A DNA stretch of 64,000 nt from Vandiemenella viatica (Eukaryota; Arthropoda; Insecta; Orthoptera; Morabidae): assembly GCA_031002005.1 (NCBI GenBank), contig CM061921.1:144245283-144309282 (forward strand), written 5' to 3'. Below the pieces are notes generated by a model. The model ran no database searches, had not been told where the DNA came from, and worked only from the letters and a program-made list of their open reading frames with translations. The translations under genes and the position numbers were made by a program. This document shows, piece after piece, positions 1 through 10,145 of this stretch. Positions within the stretch are counted from its first letter, which is position 1; each line of letters starts with the position of its first letter.

Positions 1-84
1 TTACACCAAAATATTTTTTATTCGCTGAAGATGATCCGAGGTTCCTGCCAAAACTCATAGGAATTGCCCTCCCGCCACCCCGCG

Positions 85-1930
85 TGATCGCTCCCTACGC
101 TCTTAGAAAATACGTCCCTGTCTTACGCTGAAGTTCCTAGATATCTGGTGTATGTATGTCGCTTGCCACTGTAGGCATGTTAATTGATATATTCCTGCTT
201 ACTGGCATAGGTCACTCGCAGTGCAGGAGTTCAGACGCTTATGTAGTGTATTGTTTGTCCTGCATGCATTATGTGTTCCTTGTTCCCTGAATATGATGCT
301 GATTCTCTGTGTGTGTGTGTGTTTATTATTATATTTTATGGTATACCATTGTTTTTCAGTTTGGTTCATGGTAATGGTATATTGTATCCTCAATCGTAAT
401 TGGGTTTTTTATCAGTTTTTCAGTGTACCCATTATTGTTTGCCGTTTGTGTGTTTGTTATGTATTTTATCGTGTAATTTTTCTTAGACAAAGGTATGGTG
501 TTTAATCTGTTTAGCATGTTTCTGAGTGCTGCCTGTTTGTGATTGTTGGTATGGTTAGATGGGTTGTTTACAATAGTGTCAGTATGTGTGGATTTTCTGT
601 ATGGTTACGGAGTGTAAGGGTCCTATTTTGATTGTAACCTATTTGTTTGTTTCTTCATAGTAAATTTTATATTATTGTAGATGTTATTAATTTTTATATG
701 GAGATACTATGTTGAGGTTCGTCTATCAGGCAGATGAAATCATCCATGTATCTGTACCAGTAACTTATGTTGTATTTTTTGTTTGTGAATGTGTGTTGTT
801 TTATGTGATGCTTGAAAATATTTACCATAATGCCTGATTCTGGAGAGTCCATAGGTAAACCTACTTTTTCGGCACAGTTCTTATTATTGCATTGGAAATA
901 CTTCTGTGATGTTACAAGGTGCACTATTTCTGTTATCTCTTTGATGTTTGCATTTGGAACTGTGTTTTGTACAATATTATTCGTTTCATTGACCGGGATG
1001 ACGGAGAACATATCTAGTAAAAACTTCCATCAAATGATAAGAGTGTGGCTGTGTTAGATATCGGTATCGTGTTTATGTTTTTTACTTACTGTGTTGTGTT
1101 TTTGATGTTCTGTCATGGTAGTATCAGTATTTTTTACTGTGTAATAGTTGTGCTTAGTTGGTATGTTGGTTCCCTCCTGAAGTTTATTACTGGTTTTATA
1201 GTTATTTCTTTTTTATGAATTTTTGGTTGGCATCTGAGGTTGGGAACGTATTTTGGGGAAAGTAGTGTTTTGTCAATAATATTTTTGTGGCACATTTAAG
1301 ATTGTTGCGGAATTTGTTTGTGGGATATGCTTCTAATTCTTTATTTCATTGTTTAATGAACTGTTCTTTTTTTTCATTATGTTCCGTTTTCTTTTTTTGT
1401 ACCAGAAACTACTATTTCGTTTTTCTGTAATTTTGGTTTGATTGTTTTCAGAGTGTTATTTCTGTCTTTGGAGAGAGTGAAATTCAGTTTTTTGTTTATT
1501 TGTCTTATCTCATTTGCTATTAGTTCTCTCGTTAGGCCTATGTTTAAAGATGTGTTATGTGATTTTTCTTCCTATGTTATTACATATTCAGAAACAGTGA
1601 TGTTCAGTAAATTTGTCCGTACTTGTATATTTGTGTCACGTTTTAACCCATTCTGTACAAGCTGTGTTTCTGTGATTGGATGCAAGTTCTTTATTTGACA
1701 ATTGTATATGCTGCTTGCTTTGATTATTTTTCAACGTGTTGATTTTATTACTGTGCTTTAATTCTACAAGCGCTGCTGTGCGGTTTTCAATTCTTTCGAT
1801 AACATCTCTCAGTATTTCTGTATTTTTTAATTGCCTGGCAAATTGTAGGTGCAGTATAGAGTGCTTTGATTTAATGTGCTTTTTTTTAATAAAGTGCTCA
1901 TTTTTTCCCTTTCGAGGCCATTGATTATTT
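85..1930 (-). pseudogene. PLE polyprotein pseudogene: RT plus GIY-YIG endonuclease
   Basis: The encoded enzyme would prime on nicked DNA, copy its RNA, and cut target DNA with its GIY-YIG domain. An RT block at 1011-694 reads VGLPMDSPESG followed by YRYMDDF, the catalytic YxDD box. The family's usual GLPMGSPLSG has lost its Gly and gained an acidic residue. After a frameshift near 690 the reading continues NNIKFTMKKQ, then YRKSTHTDTI and NHKQAALRNMLNRL, which are typical PLE thumb motifs. The endonuclease remnant near 195-130 reads AGIYQLTC followed about ten residues later by TYIH, so GIY is kept but the YIG glycine is lost. The N-terminal part (LQFARQLKNTEIL, near 1850-1810) resembles the PLE N-terminal helix region. 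There is an in-frame stop just before AGIY and several others upstream. I am sure of the family and unsure of the exact ends. Confidence 0.8.
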
Positions 1931-2212
1931 TTGCTATTTTTTAGCCAGCTCCGCTGAGATAATGCTATTCCTGACCGTCTAGTTCGTTTTAAGGTTTTTT
2001 TTGAATGCGTAATTTATTAAATTTGTTGTCCTAGACGGTCTTTTGGAGATTGATATGTTGAATTTTGTAGCCTTGATATGTAGCCATTGGATATGCCTGA
2101 CGAGTCTGTACAGTATTAATCTGGCTATATGTTATTTTTCGGAGATATTGAACAATAAATTTTATAAGTAAAAATTCCAACACACAACTAGTAGTGAATG
2201 TTATGTTTTATT

Positions 2213-2262
2213 TCCCAGACATCTTTCGCTATGGGGTGTGTAGCATCGTCAGTGGCTGTAAA
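2213..2262 (-). ncRNA. Hammerhead-ribozyme-like motif in PLE 5' flank
   Basis: Read on the minus strand, this holds CTGACGA, one extra T, then GCTA, a nine-base loop, TAGC and GAAA, followed by GATGTC. That is the core order of a hammerhead ribozyme (CUGANGA, helix II, GAAA, short helix III, UC). Just outside, CCA and TGG could pair as a 3-bp helix I. Self-cleaving hammerheads are known from Penelope-like elements, and this one lies upstream of the PLE reading frame on the same strand. Doubts are the extra base between CUGANGA and helix II, and a weak helix III (only A-U certain). Function is inferred. Confidence 0.45.
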
Positions 2263-2457
2263 TGTATGTTTTTACAGGTGTATTACTGCAATCACTTCAT
2301 AACAATGTGAAACAAGACAAGTTGTGTGTAGCGTACATGTATAAATTAGCATTAAAACGGTAACTACATCAACAAGTAAGGCTTTAAAAGAATTGGAAGA
2401 ATGTTCAACTTGAAACAAAATAAATAGGTCTGTAAAAGTGCATTAGGTACTGATTCA

Positions 2458-2510
2458 TACCGGTACGTAAGGATTATCACCATATCTGTGAGTACAGTAT
2501 GTATATATAT
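2458..2510 (+). repeat. Segment matching an arm of the 48.5-kb palindrome
   Basis: The stretch around 2470-2505 (CTGTGAGTACAGTATGTATA and its left neighbour) matches the right arm of the palindrome at 48584-48640. It lies in the opposite orientation to the hammerhead-like motif at 2213-2262. The PLE flank therefore also contains a remnant of the inverted arrangement seen at 48253-48744. The sequence between 2270 and 2458 shows nothing recognisable. Confidence 0.45.
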
Positions 2511-2550
2511 GCCCAACCACAGGTAAGAGACAATGTGGTGGAGACCGACA

Positions 2551-2743
2551 CCACATCACAGAACAAGCAGGTCGGAGGCTTGCCCGCTCTGTAAAGCATT
2601 ACAGGGGGGGATCTGTGACAGAATCGCGATTCTTATGCTGTGATACAGTTCTGGAAGCACCAGAATTGTAATCTACCACAGATCACTCCCTATCCTGCTT
2701 TACAGAGCGGGCAAGCCTCCGACCTACAAGTTCTGTGATGTGG
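2551..2743. repeat. Inverted repeat, two 48-bp arms
   Basis: The arms at 2551-2598 and 2696-2743 are reverse complements with only one or two mismatches. Their high identity stands out in an otherwise decayed relic. The spacer (2599-2695) contains further transposase-like sequence. Confidence 0.8.
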
Positions 2744-2877
2744 CGAGGGTGTCCTCCGCATTTTCGCCTAGTCGTGGTTTCACCGTCCTTCAAACATTTT
2801 CGATAGATAGTAGCACGCAAACAGCAGACCAGCCTCTCCGTTTCCAAGATGCTCGTTCCCGGACGCCGCGCCCACAA
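2683..2877 (-). pseudogene. Tc1-like transposase N-terminal fragment
   Basis: This 64-codon open stretch reads like the second helix-turn-helix and linker of a Tc1-type transposase. It contains IYRKCLKDGETTTRRKCGG and then PRHITELVGRRLARSVKQ, the pattern of a wing followed by a basic hinge rich in Arg and Gly. Only the DNA-binding half is present; there is no DDE/D catalytic region on either side. The end at 2683 lies next to the inverted duplication. It is a non-functional remnant. I place it in the superfamily with moderate confidence and cannot name the family. Confidence 0.5.
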
Positions 2878-3064
2878 ACCGCTGGCCCGTAATTTAAGGG
2901 AATTTCGTGACCTGTACGTATAAATCTGGTGTCAGATACCTCTGGAAGCCAACCAAGGATTTGTAGAATCCATGCTACGCCGAATCGCTTCTGTATTGCG
3001 TTCGAAAAGTGTATCAATATGCTAGTAAGTAGGTGGTCATAAAGTTTTGGCTGATCAGTATATG

Positions 3065-3335
3065 ATCAACTTGACTCACACTGATCCTAATTTGTTGTCC
3101 AGTGTCAATCACTCTCTCTTCACACGCCGCTTGTCTTCATACGATTCTCAACCCATATCAGTCACTTAATCTGTTCTACTACAGTTTTCGCCAACAAATC
3201 TGTTGTTCTTTGCACTCCCTCCGAATACTGTATTTGATTCCCATAATGTTAGTCCAGCACACTCCACAAGGGCCTGATCACGGTATGTATCCTATCATAA
3301 ATGTGCGACTTCATAACATCATCCTACTACTTCCA
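3065..3335 (-). mobile_element. LINE-B fragment (antisense)
   Basis: The plus strand reads ATATCAGTCACTTAATCTGT, then a run of shared words about caaacaaatctg and the Ser/Pro-rich complement. The same series occurs antisense in the LINE-B copies at 9361-10145, 19385-19835 and 57789-58075. It corresponds to the segment coding RRAARFV-like sequence between RT and C-terminus. The fragment begins right after the Tc1 terminal repeat. No open frame is left. Confidence 0.5.
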
Positions 3336-3431
3336 CAAATGTCCTGCTCTACATTGTTTATTCTCATACAAAATACCAATATTTGCCATTTCGCATACCA
3401 GAAGGAAATATGGAAACTTTCATTATAAAAA

Positions 3432-4990
3432 TAATTTAGAAAGGCGAGATGCTCAAGATCGGGGGCGAACTACTGACTGACCGGCTGTACGCTATTATTT
3501 CAAATATATGGGAGACCGAAGTCATACCTGCAGATTGGAAAATTTCATTAATTCACCCGCTACATAAAAAAGGAGACAGGACAGATCCAAACAACTTTCG
3601 AGGGATTTAACTTCTGCCAGTCGCCTACAAAGTACTTTCTTGTGCCCTCCAGTCAAGGTTGGAGAAGCAGACAGAACTCAAGATTGGTGAATATCAAGCA
3701 GGATTCCGACCACACCGATCATGCACAGAAAAGATCTGTGACCTAAAAATGATACTCCAATATCGTCAGTCAACCCGCACAGTGGTAACTTTTGTAGACT
3801 TTAAGAAAGCATATGATTCGATTGACCGCACTACGCTGTTCAATATACTACGTGAATATGGGGTAGATAATAAAAAAACTATTTTAATTCAACAAACTTT
3901 GACAAATACAACTTCAAAAGTGAAATTTATGGGCGAAATCTCTGAATCTTTTGAGATTAAAACAGGTGTAAGACAAGGACACTGTTCAACTTGGTACTAG
4001 ACAAGATCATTAGTATATGGAGAAATGTCTGGAATATATATGGGAACAAAACATAAACGAATCAACATAAAATGCTTTGCTTTTGCGGTTGATCTAACAG
4101 TAATTACACGAACTGTTGAGGAAACCAAACATGCTGTTGAGAAGCTTCATGAGATAGCTATCAAAACCGGCCTCCAAATCTCTTATGAGAAAACGCAATA
4201 TATGGACTCCAAAAGCACAAACCTGAAGCCACTCGTGACCAAACATGGCACTATCAAACAAGTTAAACACTTTAAGTACTTAGGAGAAATTATTGGGAAT
4301 ACTGGAACTGAGAAAGAAGCCACAAAAATCGTGCTGAAAAACTGCAAAAATCATATGCAATTACTTGGAATACTTACACCAAAGCCAAACTCCATCACTC
4401 CATCACTACCACACCGTCGTTCTTCCAGGAGCACTGTATGCGACGGAGACATCATCATTAACGGTAAATGTGAAAGGAACAGAAAAAATAGAAAGACAGA
4501 TGCTGAGAAAAATATTCGGCCCCAAAATCCAAGATGGCATCTGGATGCGAAAAAGTTCAGAAGAACTGTATTCATTGACAGAAAGATTCACCTCACTCGC
4601 ACGGAAAAGACGCATGAAATTTTATGGACATATAGCACGAATGAATGACTCACGACTTACCAAGAAAATTTTCCACATCGTTTACGGTCCGCGACAAAAC
4701 AAAGCACGCTGGTTTGTAGAAACCCAGAAGGACCTCGCAGAAGCCAGCCTTGACTCATTGACATCCACACGCAGTAAATACAGACAATTTATCACCTCAC
4801 ATAAATTTGACCCTAAGAACCCAACATCAAAAAATCTGAAACTCAGAAATGCATGGACACAAGAGAGACGTCAAGCCCACAACGAAAGGATGAGGAGGTT
4901 TTGGGAAAATAAGAAGAACAGCAGAAGAATAATGCCAAATTAATGGTTTCACGCGCTCCTTAGCGGGCTAAACGATATAATAAAAAATAA
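3432..4990 (+). mobile_element. RTE-like non-LTR retrotransposon, 5'-truncated
   Basis: This holds the RT domain through the C-terminal tail of an RTE/endonuclease-reverse-transcriptase type LINE, followed by a short 3' region with GCGCTCCTTAGCGGGCTAAA near 4952-4971 and an A/T-rich tail. The endonuclease is absent, as expected for a 5'-truncated insertion. The family is identified by the RT blocks; the clade assignment (RTE) is moderate. Confidence 0.75.
3437..4943 (+). pseudogene. RTE-like reverse transcriptase pseudogene
   Basis: The enzyme would reverse-transcribe its own RNA at a nicked target. From 3437 the frame gives ETEVIPADWKISLIHPLHKK, an in-frame stop near 3608, then GEYQAGFRPHRSCTEKI (RT block 2) and VTFVDFKKAYDSIDR (the first catalytic Asp), and VRQGH near 3968 where the usual RQGC block starts. 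A frameshift near 3990 moves the reading to 4025-4648. There the catalytic FADD box has become FAVD, so one of the paired aspartates is lost. A second shift near 4370 moves to 4365-4943, which carries the C-terminal RRMKFYGHIARM and the Lys/Arg-rich tail ending RRIMPN. It is clearly dead. Confidence 0.78.
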
Positions 4991-5748
4991 TTTAAATACG
5001 ATTTCAGCCATCCAAATGTTCAGAAGAGAGACCATTTGAAATTGATGCATACCGAAGAATTAGTAATGATCTTCAGACATCAGATAGAGAACAAGATTCC
5101 TTACGTATCTTCAAATTTTCTTCATTCGTAATATTGTTTATGTTCAGAAAGCAGAACTGGAGAAACATTCTACATTCTTGTCTAGACCTGTTCTATCCTC
5201 GATTGTAAGTTCAATATACACCGTCTTTGAGTTTTATGCGTCATGAATTACTCTGAAAGAGGATCAGAGGGTACTACCACACACACACAACCACCTAAAC
5301 ATTCTTCAACACTGAAAGTCATTAATGTTTATGTGATGCTATGATTTTATACGTTTCTATCAGTAAAACATCTTCTACGAATGAAAAGAGTAAAATTTTT
5401 ATTCCAATACAGTCATAAAACAGAATAATACAAAAAAAGCGTTGCAAAACGGCTTCCAGAACACTGTTATATTAATGAACACGCGATCGATAAAAGAGTT
5501 TAATATTGTGGTTTAGTTTCAATTTCAAGACTAATAAATAAATGGGATGCTTCTTTTTATCTTCAAACGAGGTGGAGGTAACTGTTGTTAGTTTACCTAC
5601 TCTTATATTACTTTGTTTTATTTTTAATTATTTTGAGTGGCTTTTAAACAATGTGATTTTTTCCTTACCCACCAGGTTCGGTTAGTTTTTAAAACAAAAA
5701 ATGGAAAGAAGGGGGGAATGAAAAAATCAAAATTGTTAAATATAGTAT
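4991..5748. other. No recognisable feature
   Basis: This is AT-rich sequence with no open frame that resembles a protein and no repeat shared with the rest of the window. A short CA run occurs near 5280. Confidence 0.5.
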
Positions 5749-5892
5749 CGGTTTTCCACAGTTCCCCGAAATTGCTCCAGGCGAATGCCGGGATGGTTCT
5801 TTTAAAATGTTTTGACCGAATTCATTCCCGTTGTTCGCCCTTGTCTCTAATGAAATTGACGACGACGAGACGTAAAACCAGAAAAAAAAAAG
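5749..5892 (+). mobile_element. SINE-A copy, diverged, head missing
   Basis: The SINE-A body is recognisable from GGTTTTCCACAGTTCCCCGA through the CCAGGCGAATGCCGGGATGG core to the CTCTAATG...GACGTAAA tail and a short A-run. The tRNA-derived head is absent. It is one of the more diverged copies. Confidence 0.7.
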
Positions 5893-6817
5893 AATGCACA
5901 CATCTGCAAAAATTTTCTTGTGGTAACATCCTTGTAAGGGTTTGTAAAAGATTAGGGAGTTGATGGAAATCTCTTGTCAAATATAAAATAACGGGAAATA
6001 CGTTATTTTGAAAATACTGTGGCCTTCCATAAGGAAAGGCCATTTACATTGCCGTTATTTACTATCAGATTCATGCACTGTCGTCTTGCGGATACTGCTT
6101 ATCAGAAACCTTGGTGAACTTGCTGATGGACGCCATTAAACTGAACAATAAGGACTGGTGTCAGGAAAGGGATACGTATAGATTAGAGTGTTCTAACAAA
6201 GTGTCATCCTCTGCTTCAGGCAGTGCTCCTGTTTCCACCGAGAAGACTCTCGGGGCTGAACAACTCCAGGTATAAGGAGTCACCCGCTGCTTGTCAATGA
6301 TCTCCTAACAAGGGGTTGCTCGAGGATCTGGCAGTGACCCGGCCCTTATGTTACTACTGGGATTGGAAACGAGAATGTATCAGATACGGTCAGAGGTTTA
6401 GCTGTAGGAAGACAATCCATATTGTCCCGTAAAATAACATTATACTTCCGCATTGTACATAGTGTGTGTTACTGTCAAAAAACAATAAACTCAGTGGGCT
6501 AATTCTTGCATTTGTTTATTAAATTGGAATGTCCAAAAAAATGTGACTGTGGTGAGAGAGAAACATTTAAACGAAAAACCGTATAAACTATATTATTTAA
6601 TCTTTTAGCTCCAAAAGAGAGGTACTATTTTCCATGGGGATCATGAATCTAAACGCCACTCCAAGCAATTTGAAACGCAAAGAAAAATACGGCACTGATT
6701 AATTGAGTGCTGAAGGGACGCTTAAACGAACAACATAGCAATGGTTAATTTTCATTTGTAGAGAGTAAATTATTCATTTCAAATTCGCATTTCTAACTAC
6801 AATTTTTTTCGAAGCAA
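5893..6817. other. No gene; short perfect hairpin at about 6021
   Basis: I see no coding frame. GGCCTTCC and GGAAAGGCC near 6021-6041 form a short hairpin. The GC-richer patch at 6190-6370 (containing GAGTCACCCGCTGCTTGTCA) does not match any other part of the window and I do not recognise it. Confidence 0.4.
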
Positions 6818-7040
6818 ACCGAGCGTGGTGGGTGAGCGGTTAACGCTCTGGCCTCGCATTCGGGAGGACGCTGGTTCGAATCCCCATCCAGATTTGGGTT
6901 TTCCATGGTTTCCCCAAATCACTCCAGGCGAATGCCGGTATGCTTCCTTCAAAAAAGGTCATGGCCAAATTCCTTCCCATGCCTTGTCACCAGTCCCATC
7001 CAGCCTCTAATAACCTCGACGTCGACGAGGTGTAAAGATA
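6818..7040 (+). mobile_element. SINE-A copy
   Basis: This is a nearly complete copy. The tRNA-like head holds an A box (GTGGGTGAGCGGTTAACGCT) and a B box (GGTTCGAATCC), followed by the body core and the CTCGACGTCGACGAGG tail. About ten bases between B box and body (CCGGGCAT region) are deleted. It ends directly against the tandem array at 7040 without a poly-A run. Confidence 0.88.
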
Positions 7041-7465
7041 ATTTAATATGCTCACAATTAAGTAATAATTTTTAAGACTTAATTGTTTTTGGTATTTTCT
7101 CAACTGAGACTTGATTTCTAGTAAGTTTAATATGTTCACTATAAGGTAATAATTTTTTAAACCTATTTGTTTCTGGTATTTGCAGAAAAAACTTGACTAA
7201 TACATAATTTAATGTCCTTATTATTAAGTAATAAACTTTTAAAAATATAGTTGTTTTGGAGATTTGTAGGACTGAAACTTGTCTACTAGATGATTTAATA
7301 TATTCAATACTGAGTGTTAATTTTTTGAAAAACGTGTTTCTTTTAGGATTTGCAGAACAGATTTGATTACAAGACTATTTAATGTGTTCATTAGTAAGCA
7401 ATAGTTTTTCAACACTTAGTTGTTTTCGATATTTGCTGAACTGTACTTGGCTTCTAAACACGATC
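7040..7465. repeat. Diverged tandem array, about 84-bp unit (block 1)
   Basis: Five units are marked by TTTAATATG-like words at 7042, 7127, 7208, 7294 and 7378 (spacings 85, 81, 86, 84). Each unit carries, in order, a TTTAATATGTTCA word, AAGTAATAATTTTT, TTGTTTT and ATTTGCAGAAC. Units differ by many substitutions, so the array is old. Confidence 0.75.
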
Positions 7466-8444
7466 ATGATGAAATAGTAATTTGTGGATATGGGCCTCGC
7501 TTTGTGAAAAATACGATTAAAACGGGTTTGTGTCATTAAAATCTTCATTTTTGAGACATTTTAGTCATATTGAGTCAGTTTTAAAGGTTTTCTATAATAA
7601 TTTGGATAATTTTGTTTAATTGATAGTTTTGTAAGAAGGTTCCAGAAGGCCCAACGATCTTGTAAATAGCGCAAATGGCAAGTTGGTCATAAAAGGCGTT
7701 GATTGGGTGGTTGGGTAACACAGTTTCGTACGAGATATTTAAGAACAAATTATTATAAAAAGTAAACATTAGATTAGGGATTGTATGACTTAGTAAATTA
7801 GAGGTATTAATTATTTCGTGGATGAATTTCCAGAACACATTAGCGTATCCTATAAGTACCATGGATTTTGCGGCTTCCGGCATGAAACTCCATCACTTTA
7901 GTTTTCATTTCGGGTCAAAATTTAGTTTTAAAAAAAAAAAAAGTTTAAATCAATTAAAATTGCATTAACGGTGAGGAGCAAAATTTTCTGAGTGTTTCTA
8001 TGGGTTGTATACCTGGTTTGAACTAATGCTGGTAAAGCTAAAGAAATTTTAAAAGCAACAGATTTTTTTGTGACTATTGTGTACGCGATCACAAGTATGC
8101 AGCCAGAATCTGTAATAAACGGAAACTGTATTATCACTATCAAATAGATCAGTTATATACGGTGGTGGTTTTGGGCAATAAATTTACGTGTTTTCATTAA
8201 AATCAAAAGCGAACTTTCTTGGTAGTGTTGGGAACCTGAACTATAATCTCATTATATTTTACAATGTGGAAGTGCAGACCGTAAAAATTCAGAACCCAAC
8301 CATTTAAGAGCAATGTAGTGTAATAAGAACTTTGAATTGTTATAATCATGAAAACCCTAATTCAGTACTTTCATATGTAAAAAGTGAGCTTTTATAACCA
8401 CCGTGCGAGCCATAGCGTCTCCCGACAAGTAGGCTATATATATT
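7466..8444. other. Interruption inside the tandem array
   Basis: About 980 bp without the 84-bp unit separate the two array blocks. A 100-codon minus-strand frame at 7581-7883 is Ile/Asn/Leu-rich and matches nothing I know. I see no TIRs or target duplication at its ends. It could be an inserted element or a rearrangement. Confidence 0.4.
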
Positions 8445-8634
8445 TTTTAATAATTGTTTTTGATATTTGCAGAACAAATCTGACTACTAGATAATTTAAT
8501 ATGCTTATTTTTATGTAATAAGTTTTTTTTAGAAAAACAGGTTGTTTTCGGTATTTGCAGAACTGATACATGGTTACTAGCTAATTTAATATGTTCACTA
8601 TTTAATAGCGTGTTTAAAAAACCTAGTTGTTTTA
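8445..8634. repeat. Diverged tandem array, about 84-bp unit (block 2)
   Basis: Two further units of the block-1 repeat occur here, with TTTAATATG words at 8494 and 8585 and the same TATTTGCAGAAC and TTGTTTT words between them. Confidence 0.7.
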
Positions 8635-9360
8635 TTAAAAATTCACTATTTTTACATCTTTTTTTTTTTAATAAGCTTCAAAGCATGTGAAATACCACTA
8701 GTGGCTTGGAAATATCTGCTTATCGTGCCTACCACATTATACTATATATTGACTCGACTCACTATCTACAAACACGGACGGTCAACCAATTAACACAACC
8801 AAATATATTTTAAACTTTGTATATAATCATTTTTAACCTGAACTGCGAGGAAAGCTAAGCACTAGGCTGTTTACAAAAGTAGAAACAGCGTGACGCTAAC
8901 ATTTACTACCTTTATGTTCTCCGTCATCTTTACATGGATTATTATTAAAGTCTTGTACTTGACTGCCGGACACAGAAAAGAATATCTAGAGCCGTCATTT
9001 CTCTTTTATTATGAAGTTTATTTTGACAGCTCATGCCAATGGTAAGGGTTTTCACGCGACATTTTGGCCTAATTTATGACAGATTCTTCTCGGAGATTGG
9101 CTTCATTATCCAACCATAGCCGGATGGTGAATCTAACAGCTTGTTCTGTCATTGGTCACCGTTTTAATTGCTAGCGAGAGTAGATGGTTCACGGCTGTAG
9201 GTCCACGTGATGGATCTTCCTTCTGCTGAGAATGGGCGCTATTACCGAGTCGACCTAACTGGTAAAGATTAGATGTTCTCCGATTTAGACCCCCTTTTTA
9301 CTTTTGCTAAGCAACGGATTTTTTTGGATAAAGAAATATTTGTTTCATTTCCCGCATTAT
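8635..9360. other. No recognisable feature
   Basis: Unique-looking AT-rich sequence with slightly GC-richer parts near 9060-9260. No convincing frame, RNA gene or repeat was seen on either strand. Confidence 0.4.
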
Positions 9361-10145
9361 TTGCAGATGACAATATGATCAAAACGGGAGAAACCTGAAA
9401 AGCTGCAGGATGACCTGGAAAGAATGTCTAGCAGGGTTGGTCAGCATGAAATGAACATAAATGCTTATTAAGCACTCAAATAAAAAAATTAACGGTCGTT
9501 TAAGATTTAGGATTGGTAAAGAATTGCTTGTTGAAGACATGACGGATAAATATCTTGGAATAACATTTGATAATAAACTCACATGGCAGGAAACATCGGG
9601 CAGGTGGTAGGAAAAGGTTTCGAAATCCAACATTTATTGGACAAAGTGCTGAGGGGATGTACTGTAGAAGTGATGGAATGTGGTTACAAAACTTTGGTCA
9701 GGTCATTGCTTGAATATAGTTGAGTAGTAGATTACCTTTATTCTAGGTATCATGTACAGGAGTTGGAGGGATTGCAAAGGAGGGCAGCTAGATTCGTCTG
9801 TGAAAATTACAGTAGAACACAATCGGTAACTGATAAAATAAATAAGATGGATTGGATTGGAAGACAGGACGAGGGTGAAGAGAGTGTTGGGAGTGCACAA
9901 GGTGCAAATTGGTAATGTGGCTTTCAAAGATATTGGTAGAATAATTGACAATGGAACGTGGGAGATAAAACATGCTGGCACTCGATTTCAAGCATAAGGA
10001 AATGGGCAAATTTTCTTTTGTTGGTAAGGGAGTTAGAAATTGGAATAAATTACCAAGGGAAGTGAAGTATAATTTACCTAAACTGAAAGATTTCAGAACT
10101 AAAGTTCATAAGAGGAAATTACACTCGATAAATTTAAAATAAAAA
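9361..10145 (+). pseudogene. LINE-B reverse transcriptase C-terminal remnant
   Basis: This is the 3' part of a non-LTR retrotransposon. The catalytic box survives as FADDN at about 9361. Then, across several frames, come EKLQDDLERM, DKYLGITFDNKLTWQE (the typical YLG motif after the RT), RAARFVCENYSRTQSV, VHKVQIGNVAFKDIGRII and, near the end, GVRNWNKLPREVKYNLPKL and KDFRTKVHKRKLHS followed by a stop at about 10139. Frameshifts and stops interrupt every block. The end pattern (RNWNKLPRE) matches a CR1/Jockey-like LINE C-terminus. Minus-strand frames over the same stretch are shadows. Four antisense fragments of the same family occur elsewhere in the window. Confidence 0.7.

Larger units (their letters stand above)
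1..2270 (-). mobile_element. Penelope-like retroelement (PLE), decayed
   Basis: On the minus strand this stretch reads as one degenerate Penelope-like element. In order of transcription it holds a possible RNA motif (2213-2262), a basic Lys/Asn-rich N-terminal region (about 1850-1640), a reverse transcriptase (about 1060-480) and a GIY-YIG-type endonuclease remnant (about 330-90). The 3' end runs off the window at position 1. Stops and frameshifts occur throughout, so it cannot be active. The order RT then GIY-YIG is diagnostic of PLEs and separates it from LINEs and LTR elements. The plus-strand frames here are antisense shadows. Confidence 0.8.
2540..3060 (-). mobile_element. Tc1-type DNA transposon relic
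   Basis: The element contains a piece of transposase DNA-binding domain on the minus strand. Its right end (about 3036-3060) carries a TIR-like sequence, GGTCATAAAGTTTTGGCTGA, of the kind that ends many insect Tc1-like elements. The left part is rearranged: 2551-2598 is a near-perfect reverse complement of 2696-2743, so a piece of the transposase frame has been duplicated head to head around a 97-bp spacer. No left TIR was found. Confidence 0.55.

Noticed and set aside
6190..6370. GC-richer patch suspected to be a small structured RNA
   Set aside because: I could not match it to any RNA family or fold it convincingly by eye, and it has no second copy in the window.
7581..7883. 100-codon minus-strand frame inside the array interruption
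   Set aside because: The composition is that of AT-rich noise (Ile/Asn/Leu), with no motif, splice context or second copy.
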